Source: Forficula auricularia (lineage: Eukaryota > Arthropoda > Insecta > Dermaptera > Forficulidae). From it: a stretch of DNA of 64,000 bases. Both the position numbers and the translations under genes were made by a program. Below the pieces are notes generated by a model. It was not told the origin of the DNA, did no database searches, and was given only the letters and a program-made list of their open reading frames with translations. Positions 43,034 through 53,510 of this stretch are shown here, piece after piece; position 1 is the first letter of the stretch; each line of letters opens with the position of its first letter. The DNA lies in contig JALMQS010000853.1 in NCBI GenBank assembly GCA_024734495.1, positions 397,399 through 461,398 on the forward strand. Direction: 5' to 3'.

Positions 43034-43408
43034 GTGTTGCAGCAAAAACTCCGTTTTTTAGTAAGAACGCGTTCTTACTAGTTAAAACGCGTTTCGCTGA
43101 ATATCTTTATGGCAACTGAGTTTACTAGTTGTTGAGTTGGTTCATTCAGAATCTTCATTTTTGACCTTCCGCCTCATTTCGTGTGTTTATTTTCAAAAAT
43201 TTTTAAACGAAAATGTCAAAAATTACATCCTCTACAACTTTTCTTCTAATTTTTGAGCATTTTCGTTTAAAAAATTTTGAAAATAAATACACGAAATGAG
43301 GCGGAAGGTCAAAAATGAAGATTCTAGACCTTTGAACCAAACTCATCCAACATCAGTAAACTCTAGCTGCCATAAAGCTATTAAGAGAAACGCGTTTTTA
43401 CTGCAACA
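43034..43408. mobile_element. Palindromic MITE, TTGCAGTAAAAAC family, copy 2
   Basis: Left TGTTGCAGCAAAAACTCCG, GTAAGAACGCGTTCTTACT, AGTTAAAACGCGTTTC, TTCATTTTTGACCTTCCG, then a perfect inner hairpin around AATTTTTAAACGAAAATG. The right half inverts back to CGCGTTTTTACTGCAACA. Same family as 6003-6365; a third, partial copy is at 43700-43805. Confidence 0.8.
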
Positions 43409-45324
43409 TACTGCAATTTTTTTTAGTATCTATATCAGGGGTGTCCAGCCTTTTGACTTACACATACGGTTAAGTCCATAAAACAACAATAGATAAAAAC
43501 TACATACTCTACAACTTTGTTTCGAATGTAATTTGACGTAAAGTAAACATTTTAGGGGTTATTTGATTGATTATTTCTGGGACCAATCAGAATCGTTCGA
43601 ATGCTTCACATATAAACTAAATTAACCTTGGCGTGAGTTTTAACTGAGTCGTTTTGTCAAGACACATTTTATCTAGTTATAATCAGTTTTAACTGAAATA
43701 CATTTTTGATAGCAGTAAATTCTAGTTTCCATAAAGATATTTAGTAAGACTCGTTTTAACTAGTAAGAACCCGTTCTCTCGAAAAAACGGTTTTAACTGA
43801 ACATAAACATTATAATATATTATATATTTATTTACAATCAACAGTAGACACACTCTTTGAGTTACTCATTATAAATTTTTACTTTTACTTAAATCAAGTA
43901 ATCAAAATTCGACACTAGTGGGTGGTTTTGGTTGTTTGTGAAGAAAATAGTCGTTTGTTTTTCCGGTTCAAATAAACATGTTAATTCCAACGTATCTCTA
44001 AGTTACAAAAGATGTCCTTTAGCTTTAACAAAATTGAATATGAATGTATTCTATTGGTTGTTGAACTCTTAACAAAAACTCATATCCTTTGAAGTTTATA
44101 GCTATGTGTAGAGTTAGTAAAAGAACCTATTAACATATACAACCATTGAAGTCAGTGGGCGAAAACCTCACAACCCTGGACACAAATCGATAGCTTGATT
44201 AATTCTAGCTCACATCTATATCAACAACAGAAAATATTTTATAATTAACGCTAGTATCTGTCCTGAATTAATAGAAGATTTTAACAAAAATCACCATAAA
44301 CCAAGTGATATTATTTGCATGAGAACCGATTAAATCAATTCATTATGACTTTAACCTCGATAATCTTTTATATACTTTATTACTGTTTATATTTTAATCC
44401 CATTTAATTCATTGTGATATATTTCTAATTAACTTTCTTTTAAGACTTTTGAGTTAAGATTGTAAATAAAATATATTTTACTATTTTTTTGATCATCCGA
44501 AAAATCCTAACTTTTTTTAGAGAGATTTGGGAATTGGGAATTTTTTTTCAGAGAGATTTAGGAATCTTTGTAATTGAACGATTTAACTATAAAAATGTAA
44601 ACTTAACAGACAGGTGAAATTTGATATTACAAACTAGTTTGTCAAATTTCAATATATTATTGAGCTTTTAGGATTTTTTGTATTTTTCAACCTGAAATCC
44701 AAGAATCTAATCTTTGATTTGGAAATACATTTTTTTTTACTTAATATGAGCATTCTTGAATTATTTTGAGAAATCAAAATACGAAATATTATTCATTTTA
44801 TTGTTCACACTTCCAGTCTCATGAGGCAGATAGACAGACAGAAAAATCATTTTTCCACTTTTCAGATATTTTGAAAAAGAATAAGCAAAAAAACAAGTGG
44901 ATTTAATAATGATGAGCCCAATCATAGTCAGATTAGAAGATGGGTTAATTTTTGATTCTGGCTTCTATTCTGACACACAGCATGAAATGACGCTCAAATC
45001 AATAACCTAAATTTTCTCAAATTACTGACTCGAATCAATGGCATGTCATTATTTAGAATCAACACTTAATGGTAGTAGCAAATTTACTCCTAGCACCTAG
45101 TGGTCTTTCTACTGAAGAACATAGTAGTCTTCTACTGAAGAAATTATCTGGGAAACAAACTTTATTTTATCATTACAATAATATATTTAATTCCCCGTTA
45201 AATAGTGCATTTGATTTTCTCCAATGTTTTTTATCACTTGAAAATTGCTTTAGAATTAAAAGCAAAAAGATCGTGAGCAAAGTAGAAAATTCAAACTTTA
45301 CTAATTTGTACAATGTTGAAGGAG
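43409..45324. other. AT-rich intergenic DNA
   Basis: CAGGGGTGTCCAGCCTTTTG at 43436 looks like an orphan hAT-type terminus. The 101-codon plus frame at 45069-45374 (MVVANLLLAPSGLSTEEHSS at its start) runs into the family-1B repeat, so its C-terminus is repeat-derived. Its first part is unrecognised. Confidence 0.45.
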
Positions 45325-45545
45325 ACAATAAAAGTGTGTCTTCTGCTGGAATTATAAATTTTATTTATTTATAACGAGACTATAGTTTCGAGGGCTTTGA
45401 TTTGTAATAGATTGATGAAGAGGGCAAAGCCCTCGTAACTATAGTCTCGTTGTAAATAAATAAAATTTGTAATTCCAGCAGAAGACACACTCTTTTATTG
45501 TCTCCTTCAATATATAAAAATTCTGCTACCCTCGGCACAAAAACT
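45325..45545. mobile_element. Family-1B palindromic element, copy 2
   Basis: AGTGTGTCTTCTGCTGGAAT, TTTATTTATAACGAGACTAT on the left, with the inverse on the right, then TCAATATATAAAAATTCTGC and TACCCTCGGCAC and the tail ACTTTCAATTTAATT. Same element as 19280-19545. Confidence 0.65.
45409..45448 (+). ncRNA. Hammerhead-like motif (family 1B), mutated core
   Basis: AGATTGATGA (C of CTGATGA changed to T), A, perfect stem II GAGGGC/GCCCTC with AAA loop, GTAAC in place of GAAAC, TATA, GTCTCG. Stem II is better here than in the 19.4-kb copy, but two core positions are changed. Confidence 0.35.
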
Positions 45546-46017
45546 TTCAATTTAATTTTACAATGGTTAGGAGGATGGTCTAACCCTCCGACCCAAAGAA
45601 ATCTTCCAATTCAAATAGTTTAAATATTGAATGAGCAAAAATATTTTAGAAAATTAATTTGACCATTAGATTTTCAATTTTTGAATAACTGAAAAATAAA
45701 GTTTATTTTAAAAAAATAAGAGAAAATCCAAATATTTATTTAAAAAAATGATCAGTTCCGTTTAAGAGACTTCCGTTACATGAATTGGCAAAAGTCGAAT
45801 CTTTCTCCGGTTATTTGGATTTAAACTTATAAGGTAAATAGTTGGAAGAATAATTGAGATATCGTAACAGGATTTTTCATATTCATAATTTGGGAAAATA
45901 TAAATTTTGATTTAATATACTAGTATAAATTATAACAAGTGCATGGCGAAGAATCTTCCGCAATAAAAATAAATAAATAAAGAAAAAAAGCAAAAAGTAA
46001 AAATTAACTAATATTAT

Positions 46018-46135
46018 TATTATATATATATATATATATAAGTATAATTATGTTTATTTGCATCAAGCAGAGAACAACCTCATTGATTTCTTCTTAAGAA
46101 TCAATAGTACTGCTATTTTCGGCAAACTACCATAA
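46018..46135 (+). mobile_element. TA run and family-1 body/tail fragment
   Basis: A TA run at 46018-46040 precedes ATTATGTTTATTTGCATCAA, GCAGAGAACAACCTCATTG and TCAATAGTACTGCTATTTTC. Confidence 0.6.
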
Positions 46136-46142
46136 ATGTTTC

Positions 46143-46463
46143 ATATGAAAGATTTCAATTTGCCGATGGTAATAGATTCAAATTTACTAGAAAATTATAA
46201 GATGGTGTCATCTATTAAATCCGATGGAATGGAATATTTTTAATTATATGTCAGAGGGGTTGTTTTTCGCATCCTGCAGGTGAGCCAGATGGCCCGGATT
46301 GCTGTTACTGGCACTCGGGTTCGATTCCCGAGGGGGTGAAAAACAACCCTTCTGACATATAATTAAAAATATTCCATTCCATCGGATTTAATAGATGACA
46401 CCATCTTATGATTTTCTAGTAAATTTGAATCTATTACCATCGGCAAATTGAAAACTTTCATAT
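46143..46463. mobile_element. Palindromic element with a tRNA-shaped sequence at its centre, copy 1
   Basis: Arms of about 124 bp: ATATGAAAGATTTCAATTTG, CCGATGGTAATAGATTC, AAGATGGTGTCATCTATTAA, TTTAATTATATGTCAGAGGG on the left, with the inverse on the right to 46462. The loop between the arms is exactly the tRNA-like segment at 46270-46338. A second copy (46645-46806) keeps the right arm and only a short left arm. Confidence 0.75.
46270..46338 (+). ncRNA. tRNA-like segment (A box, T arm, partial acceptor stem)
   Basis: CATCC at 46270 can pair with GGGTG at 46334-46338 as a short acceptor-like stem. GTGAGCCAGATGGC is A-box-like. TCGGG-TTCGATT-CCCGA forms a perfect T arm with the GGTTCGATTCC B box. 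The anticodon arm is poor (CCGG/CTGG with an oversized loop), so it is tRNA-derived and unlikely to be a functional tRNA gene. It could provide a Pol III promoter for the palindrome. Confidence 0.55.
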
Positions 46464-46644
46464 TAAATTAGGAAAAGTCATACCAATCCTTTCGAATTTT
46501 GAATCTCTTCAAAATTCGAAACACTCAACGACCTTTATTTAGATTATATGGCATGGCTATATGTTTAAATTTAGAATCACTATATCGCGAAATTTTACAA
46601 ATTAAGATAACAATCTTTGAGTAAAATATTTTACGCGTTTACAT

Positions 46645-46806
46645 ATGTCAGAGAGGTTCGCATCCCGCAGGTGAGCCAGATGGGCCGGATTGCTGTTACT
46701 GGCACTCGGGTTCGATTCCCGTGGGGGTGAAAAACAACCCCTCTGACATATAATTAAAAATTTTCCATTCCATTGGATTTAATAGATGACACCATCTTAT
46801 GATTTT
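46645..46806 (+). mobile_element. tRNA-like element, copy 2 (tRNA-like part 46661-46729)
   Basis: The tRNA-like part is 69 bases, the same length as copy 1, differing at a few sites (for example GATGGGCCGG and TTCCCGTGGG). It is followed by the same right arm (AACCCCTCTGACATATAATT, TTCCATTCCATTGGATTTAA). The left arm is reduced to about 15 bp (ACATATGTCAGAGAGG). Confidence 0.65.
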
Positions 46807-48784
46807 CCATAAATGTTTCACTTTCTATATTAATTTCTCAAGCAGGGGTATAAGAATTGAAACTATGAGGAAAGCTCAAGATTTTTTTAATATGAGTTGT
46901 TGAGAAAATATTTTTAAGTTATTTTTTACGTTTCAGGTTTTTCCAATTCATAATTTTCATAGATCCATTAGTCTGTCCCTCTGTCCCATATAGTTTTTAG
47001 AATATAACACTTATACTATGATCCATAGAAAAAAAATTAAAAAAGTAAATTCCTTAGTGAAGAAATAAACTTCTAATAAAAATTAATTTTGTGTAGGTAC
47101 TCTAACGAAATAGATACCGTTGTATAGGTCCTTTTTTTAATTATATTGATGTAAGACCCGGAGGCCGGGGTGGTCTTTGATTGCTAAGTACAGACAGATA
47201 AGAGTTTTAAGCCAATAAACAAATATTATTTTGAAGTATGCTTTTCTTATTTTACGGAAATAAAAAATAAGTATCTCATAAAATCTCATATATGAAAAAG
47301 GAACAAATTCTTGGGCTGCTATAATTTTTTAGAGTATAAATAGTCCTCGATCATCCTCGGATAAAAAAAGAAAAAAGACCGATTAGAAAGATTCAGGGGC
47401 GCCTGTAAGATGAATTTATGCATTCTAATGATCGCTTTGTATGGCGGGTGGCATCATCAGGAGCTGAAATATACCTTCTTTATACAATTCTATCCTAACG
47501 GAGATGAAATCAAGAATTTATGCAAGATCTTAATAAAATTAATAATCTGATTGTATTTTTGTAGATTAGTGTATACGGAGCCCGATTTTTACTTACCCCT
47601 TTGGCAATAGGTATACTAGCTGGCAAAAATTTCGATGGCTCAAATAGAATTTTATCCTTTTTCTCTTTTTAAATCTTTAAAAAAATTTAATTTAAATTTT
47701 GATAATTATTTAAAGCTAGTGGTGAATTGATGATAAACTGATTTCCTAAACTTTACGTGTAGGTCTCTTGAATCTTAATGGTAGGCTCAATTTTCTTTCC
47801 CAATCCATCAATGGAACTAACCAATGAAATTTCTTCCTCCTTTTCACAATGCAGAAGTAAATCTTGGCCTATAGAGAACATGCACCTTCTTGTCATAACT
47901 ACTTTTCACAATAATATATTAATAAAAATAAATAAAAATAAATTGGGCTGGACCTATTCTGAAACACTCTTCAGAGTCCCTGATCGTGAAATTATATATC
48001 ACAAATTTAATTCAACTTGCATTTTACTTAATCATCGTCAATTTCTAAAACCTTTTTTTATTATTAATTCCAATTACTTAAATCGATTAACTTAGTTCAA
48101 TATATAAAATTTATTTCCATAGGTTCAAGTCTAAATTGGATTTTTAAAGATAAGTTTCCGGTTCAATGATTTAATTAATAATTCCACCTCTTTTGTTGGT
48201 TATAGTCGTTATATTCTTTGAAACACGAATAATCAACTGTCGCCCACACAGACCCTCAGTGTTGGTGTTAAATGTTTTTCATTAATTCATTATCCTCTTG
48301 GAGTTAAACCATTGTTCTAATAATAGCGACTTTAAATAACTTTAATTAAAACATATAAGTCAAAGTACAGAGTTCCAGAGAAATTTTCATTGAAACCCAA
48401 CGGTCAGCGAATCATTAAACCTCATGTTTTTCCATATGAAATTTCATAATTTCCTATAATATTAAAGGCATAATTTGTTGGTCCACTCATAGTCATTCCG
48501 AGTCCTTTTTGTTTCTAAAATGTTCATCTACAAGTTTAAGATGTTTCTTTTTATTATATGCTGAAGGTAGAATTATTTTTTTAGATTGAGTATTTGATAC
48601 TTTAAACCGATTGGTAGTTTAGTTGTTTATCAAAAAATAACTTCCCGCCGAAATCAGCTAATTGATGAGACATTCTCATCAGAATGCACACGGTTTCTTG
48701 AGTCATTTTCAAATTCTTGTGAAGCGTTTGCTGAGGAAAACATAGACGTTTCAATTTGAAACAACTTTTCGAAATCAAATTACT
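46807..48784. other. AT-rich intergenic DNA
   Basis: GC-richer words at 47150-47180 (GACCCGGAGGCCGGGGTGG) are isolated. The 105-codon plus frame at 47778-48095 has no recognisable domain and no splice support. Nothing else was found. Confidence 0.45.
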
Positions 48785-48932
48785 ACATTGAAAAGTTTTT
48801 TTTTCCGAGAGTAGCAGAGTTGTTGATTCACAAAGAGAAACAAAGAGGTTGTCCTCTGCTTGATGTAAATAAACATACACACATATATTTCGAAATGATA
48901 TATCTGTATATATATATATCATTTATTTGTTT

Positions 48933-48972
48933 GAGACTATGGTTTCGAAGACTTGGTCTTCATCATCAGTCT
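48933..48972 (-). ncRNA. Hammerhead-like motif (family 1, intact core)
   Basis: Minus strand: AGA, CTGATGA, one extra T, stem II GAAGAC/GTCTTC with CAA loop, GAAAC, loop CATA, GTC, TC. Stem III is AC/GT with a 4-base loop. Stem I is only GA/TC near the core. All invariant core bases are present; the weak stem I and the extra base are the caveats. Confidence 0.45.
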
Positions 48973-49086
48973 TTTTTAATTATAAATATTGTTTTTCATG
49001 GAGTCAATACAGTATGGATATTGATCAAAAATTTTCAATATCAATACGGTATTGTCTCCATGAAAAACAATATTTATAATTAAAAA

Positions 49087-49126
49087 AGACTGATGATGAA
49101 GACCAAGTCTTCGAAACTATAGTCTC
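49087..49126 (+). ncRNA. Hammerhead-like motif (family 1, intact core, facing outward)
   Basis: Identical to the minus-strand motif at 48933 except for a TATA stem III loop. Predicted cleavage follows GTC at 49122-49124. The two motifs point away from each other across about 115 bp. Confidence 0.45.
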
Positions 49127-49230
49127 AAACAAACAAATAGAGATGTATCATTTCGATATATATATGTGTGTGTATGTTTATTTGGATCAAGCAGAGGACA
49201 AACTCTCTGTTTCCTTTGGAAAATTACTAC

Positions 49231-49691
49231 ATTCGACTCTCGATAATTCGAAATCGAAGAGACTAACAAAAAAATTCGAATTATCAAGAAGTTTGAATTA
49301 TCAAGAGAAAAGAAAAAAATTCGAATTATTAAGAGTATTTATTATATTTTTGAAAATATGTATGAACTTAGATAAATTTTATATATAGCTTCAAGTAAAA
49401 AGTAAAAATAATGAAAACGACAAAAAAGAACAAAAAATTACATATGTATTACCATTGCAATATAAATGAGGCAAACATTTCTAATGAGAAGTAAACATTG
49501 TTAAGAAAAATTCAAATTATAAACAGGGGAAGAAGTCTAGTTCGGAATATAGAAGGTTCTCTCCCCTCTTGTTAAGAAAAGGATTTCGAGTTATCGAGCG
49601 TATCAAAATACACAGCATTTTTTTGATTTACCGAAGTTAACAGCTGAAGAGTTTGAATTATCGAAAAATTCGAATTATCGAGAGTCGACTG
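49231..49691. mobile_element. Tigger/pogo-type MITE, 461 bp, TA-flanked
   Basis: Ends CATTCGACTCTCGATAATTC and (inverted) CAGTCGACTCTCGATAATTC, with TA at 49229-49230 and 49692-49693. These are the characteristic pogo/Tigger termini and TA target. Repeated TTCGAATTATC words are subterminal on both sides. No transposase. Confidence 0.88.
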
Positions 49692-49693
49692 TA

Positions 49694-50412
49694 TATAGAA
49701 ACTCTAAAAAAGGGTAATGAAAGAGACAAAACAGTATTCTTAGCTTATTGTTAATAAACTTTTTGTCAATGTTCCTAGTCCGTTGTTTGGAATGACCTTA
49801 AAACGCATTTGAAAAAGAATTCGGTATAGTTGATAAAATGTTGTGCAGTCGAACTTCTCTTTTGATATTTCTTTTAAATTTTCATTTCGAACTTTGTGGC
49901 TTCTGGGGGTTTCTTATTAGAAAAATCAAAGAGAAGGATTTTTCTAAGCGCTTAACTATTCCAACACCATTCTTTCGCCCATTTTGAGAGGTAAGTAGAT
50001 ACTCTTAATTCAGCATTATTACGATATAATATTTTCGTCGGTGCAGAGCAAATCGGCTGCACTTCTGAAAGTACTATCTAGTCTTGATTTACTATTATTC
50101 ATAGGGGATAATTACTTCATCGTTCCTGAAGATTTGAATTTGAAGCATATATTTGAATCAATAACCAATAATACATGTATTTTTATTAGTCAGTCTTTTA
50201 AATTAAAACCATTCTCAGACAAAAATTTGCATATGACGTACTAAGTTTTAAATTTTTTCTAACTTTTTTTTCAATAAAACATTAATGAAAAATGTAGCTG
50301 ATAAGAAAAACATTTCAAAATAAATAATACAAATACACTCTACTACAACATTTAAAGTCGTTTCTCCCATTCTTTCTTTTTTCTCTTTCTATTTTGTGAA
50401 TCTTCTGCTTAC
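49694..50412. other. AT-rich intergenic DNA (or intron)
   Basis: A strong-looking plus-strand donor word GAGAGGTAAGTAG at 49987 follows a short frame, and a 67-codon plus frame starts at 50041. Neither forms a convincing exon. If the exon at 50413-50505 is real, this is part of its first intron. Confidence 0.35.
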
Positions 50413-50505
50413 AGAGGTTCTTGCTCTATTGTCATATTCATTTTGGAGGGCCTTTTTCTTTTTCTTCTTTGTGATGGGACTCACGTCATGATCTTTTTTG
50501 GCCAT
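50413..50505 (-). CDS. Candidate first coding exon of an unidentified gene
   Basis: The minus-strand ATG at 50505 sits in a good context (AAGATGGCC). The frame reads MAKKDHDVSPITKKKKKKAL then QNEYDNRARTS, exactly 31 codons, and meets GTAAGC, a strong 5' splice site. If not spliced, the frame ends eight codons later at 50389. Lysine-rich, no known domain; the poly-Lys stretch could be a nuclear or nucleolar signal. The next exon was not found in the 50-46 kb region. Start context, composition and donor agree, but the fragment is short. Confidence 0.35.
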
Positions 50506-51594
50506 CTTTCAATAAATAGAGCCCAATTCAATAAATACCTTTAAGAGATTGGAATTCTTTCCTTGATTCCATATTCTTCAAATACTATATAATCTTCAAT
50601 CTTTCTAAACAAAATATATTATATAGGAGAAACCCTAGATAAATCCCTAAAACATTAAATTCCTTCATTCTCTTCTGTGAATACAAAAATCGATTCCATA
50701 GAGCCTGAGCTGATTTTTTCGTACATGTCCATTTAATGGATTGGTGCTAGCTAAAGGGAGATTCTGGCTGGAACGTGCATACCTATATCTACTTTAAAAT
50801 TTTAGAGGCTTTTAGAACCTTTTAATTCTTACATATAAGTAAAAGTGATCAAACATCTTAACAATCCACAAATAAAAAAATGTATTTTAATGAGTTGAAT
50901 CATCCAAAATACTATATTTATTTTATTTTTTTTCCTTTATTTATTTAATTAATTAGTTTGTTTATTAATATTATTTTAATTGGTTGGCCTGGCATATTAA
51001 TTTATAAGTTATATCACATTTTTAACGAATCAAATCTCATCCAAAAATTCAAGGGACAGATTAAATTTGATTGATAATATTTATTAATTATTTTTTACTA
51101 GATCTTTATTAAAATGTGGTAAGTGAAAGTTATATGATGTGCACTACCTAGGCTCAACAAAATAAAGTAAGGGTAAAAATAAGTTAAAAGGGGATAGGGG
51201 TATAAGCATACTGAATCGGCCCCCGAAAGATAATTTAATGATACTTAGGGGATATGTAGGTACTAATAAAATAATAAGATCCTGAAAGTTTCAGATCCCT
51301 AACTCAATTGGTTTTTGAGAAAAAGCAAAATATGTAAAAAACAGAAAAAGAATTCTCATGATTGAGCAAACCGATTGATCTAAATTTTTAATATGTTTTG
51401 GGGACTGATAATAGCTTCTAGGAAAAAATTATGAGCTTTATATGTTAATTAGATCCTTGAAAAAAATTGTTATTCTTTTTAATTTCAATTTTGGCACAAT
51501 TATGAAACTATTTTTTTTTTCAATTAAGTAATTGTTGTAAGTTTTTATCGGCAACTAGGCCTCCGGCCTATTAGGCCTTTGGATAAAGAAGGCC
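50506..51594. other. AT-rich intergenic DNA upstream of the candidate exon
   Basis: No gene or repeat recognised. The 200 bp upstream of 50505 on minus would be the promoter region if the exon is real; no TATA box stands out from the AT background. Confidence 0.35.
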
Positions 51595-51750
51595 CGGTCC
51601 ATAATCAACTGGTGTGGGCACCACATGACTTTCACATTACTAGTTTCTCTCTTAATTGAAAATTGAAATTAATACAAATTTTTGAGAAAATCGGAAAAAA
51701 TCCTAAAGACGCTCAGACTAAATAGGGCAAGTCTAATTTACACCCTCTTT
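51595..51750. repeat. Interspersed repeat (GGTGTGNGCACCACA type), copy 1
   Basis: AATCAACTGGTGTGGGCACC, ACATGACTTTCACATTAC, TTAATTGAAAATTG and CTCAGACTAAATAGGG recur in the same order at 61317-61490 (there AATCAACTGGTGTGAGCACC, ACACGACTTTCACACTGC, AGACTAAATAGGTGCGAG). Just before it, CTAGGCCTCCGGCCTATTAG is a short palindrome. Confidence 0.65.
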
Positions 51751-52146
51751 ATTTATTTAAATCGGATTAAAATTTATAGATATTGCACTTGATAAGTACC
51801 TACAATGATTTTTTAAAAAAATTGTTAGAGTCGTTTTTGATAAAATCAGTAAAAACAAAAATCTTTCATGTAAATATCAACTTCCGGTATTTCGATTTCA
51901 ACCAAAAACTTGTTCTACTCCTTCTAACCACTATATACATATTCGTTTCGAATTTCGTAGCTCTGAGACTTACGGTTGCGAAACGCGGAGGGGGGGGGTA
52001 CAGGGGGGGCACATACATCATAGGTACGAACGAACCAAAGGATATTTTATCACTTTTTGGCTTCTGGGGACCACAATATTCGGTGTTCCTAATTCCGGTT
52101 TCAGTCTTTTCATCTTCTTCTTCTTCCTTTATAGACCTCAAGTCTG

Positions 52147-52498
52147 TTTATACCAGATGGTCGTGGCATCTTTTCTTAGGACGACCTCTACTCATTATGT
52201 TGGTTAATATTCTATCGTCCGACATTCTTCCTACATGTGCATACCATTCTTCTTTTCTTCTGCTTGTCCACTCGCTTATTTTTTGAATGTTGCACGCTTC
52301 TCTAATATCATCACTTTTCTCCCTGTCGAATAGTTTTAAGTTAGAAATTCTCCTTAAAGTCCTCATTTCGCCTGCTTCTAGGATTTGTGTTGTTTTCGCT
52401 GTTTCTGGTCTTGTTTCAGCTGCGTATGTTAAAACAGATGGAACAACTGATTTGTAAATTCGTACCTTGGCTTCTTTCCTTAAGAGTTTATTAAGCTA
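52147..52498 (-). pseudogene. Non-LTR retrotransposon ORF C-terminal fragment
   Basis: The minus-strand frame reads NKLLRKEAKVRIYKSVVPSV, LTYAAETRPETAKTTQILEA, GEMRTLRRISNLKLFDREKS, DDIREACNIQKISEWTSRRK and YAHVGRMSDDRI, ending GRPKKRCHDHL and a stop. This is the conserved ending after the reverse transcriptase domain of RTE-related elements (compare YGAQTW, then H-V/L-x-R, then D-D-R at the end of the RTE at 33366). It is a different subfamily from that RTE. The fragment is open throughout; 5' truncation is at about 52498, against another repeat. The plus frame at 51783-52286 is a shadow. Confidence 0.8.
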
Positions 52499-52690
52499 TT
52501 GCATAGCTTTTATCGCGGAGCTTTGAGAGCGGCGACCGAATCAAGAAATTCAATAACAAAAATAAACCTAACACATCCCACCCCGACCGGCTCTAGGGAC
52601 TCCTTATATAGAGTGCGCATGCGTGATATTAACTTTCTATTTGGCCACAGTATGTCGTTGCAGATTTCGCGCTCTTTTTAACAGATATTT
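52499..52690. mobile_element. GC-elevated repeat fragment (TATTGCATAGCTTTTATCGC type)
   Basis: A block starting CTATTGCATAGCTTTTATCG with GAGAGCGGCGACCGAATCA, CCACCCCGACCGGCTCTAG and TATAGAGTGCGCATGCGTGA, ending GCAGATTTCGCGCTCTTTTT. Its composition differs sharply from its surroundings, and the words are familiar from insect interspersed repeats. The class is uncertain. Confidence 0.45.
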
Positions 52691-52764
52691 GAAAATAAAA
52701 TATACATTCTAAATTCCAATTACATTCTTTATATTTATTATTTATTTAATTGATAAAATAAAAT

Positions 52765-52977
52765 AAACTGCAACGGATCGTTGCTAAACTTTATCCAAAT
52801 TCATTTGAAATATTAATATGTTTATTCCTTCATTATTAATCAGATATCACTTGCAATTTGCAGTTCATGTTGACTTTAATTCAAAAATAATGATCGATTC
52901 TCATTTAACAGTCGAGGAATACCATTCTAAATTGGATTTTTGACATTTCGGTTATTATTGGTAACCGTAAGTAAAGT
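52765..52977. repeat. Single copy of the ~120-bp repeat seen in tandem at 21170
   Basis: AACTGCAACGGATCGTTGCT, AACTTTATCCAAATTCATTT, AGATATCACTTGCAATTTGC and GATCGATTCTCATTTAACAG follow the 21.2-kb copy closely, then it ends after one unit at GGTAACCGTAAG. Confidence 0.8.
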
Positions 52978-53510
52978 GGGTATTTATTTATTTATTTATT
53001 TATTAACGGGCAGTCACACCCTTTTTCACAAATCACTCTTTCCTGGAAATTAAGGAGATGATCTTGCACATTCAAGCCTAATTAATTTTTAATTGTTATA
53101 AACAAGTTAAGGTTTGTCTTGATTAGTTCAATGCTAGATTATTTATTGTAAGTGAGATTACTATAACGTTTCTAAAAATATGTAGATTAATCCAGAGATT
53201 ATCCAATCATCTGTATCTAATATTTTCAACAAACATATACTTTATTATCATTATTATTATCCAATACAAAAATACAACAAATGTTTTACAATTACAAAAA
53301 AAAAACTTCGACCTCGAGGCCCGAAAGCCTCACCATCGAATGTCCATTATTTTTAATTTATTACATATTTTTCTCACTCCTTATTTTGGTAAGGGAAAAA
53401 ATTGATAAAAAACCCCATATACTTTTTATTTTTAACATAAAAAAAAGAAAAAAAAACAAAAAACAAAACAAAATGAATGATGATTAAATGAAGAAATGAG
53501 AAATGAAGTG
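52978..53510. other. AT-rich DNA; likely 3' flank of the ORF at 53511
   Basis: TTTA runs at 52983-53010. On the minus strand an AATAAA-containing word (AAAATAAAAAG) near 53420 follows the stop of the 85-codon ORF by about 90 bases, and could be its polyadenylation signal. No gene in the rest. Confidence 0.4.

Larger units (their letters stand above)
48785..49225. mobile_element. Family-1 palindromic hammerhead-like element, best copy
   Basis: Left half (minus): head, CTCAAACAAATAAATGA, TA run, ATGTTTATTTACATCAAGCA, GAGGACAACCTCTTTGTTTC, TCAACAACTCTGCTACTCTC. Right half (plus): head, CTCAAACAAACAAATAG, TA run, TATGTTTATTTGGATCAAGC. The centre is an inverted AATATTGTTTTTCATGGAGT pair. Both hammerhead-like heads have intact cores. 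Confidence 0.7.

Noticed and set aside
46270..46338. Functional tRNA gene
   Set aside because: The T arm is perfect, but the anticodon arm does not form a 5-bp stem with a 7-base loop and the acceptor stem is short. A tRNA-derived repeat fits better.
49839..49995. Short plus-strand exon ending at GAGAGGTAAGTAG
   Set aside because: The donor is good, but the frame contains a stop just before it and there is no acceptor or protein family.
51783..52286. 167-codon plus-strand ORF
   Set aside because: Its second half is the complement of the retrotransposon C-terminus at 52147-52498, and its first half includes G runs.
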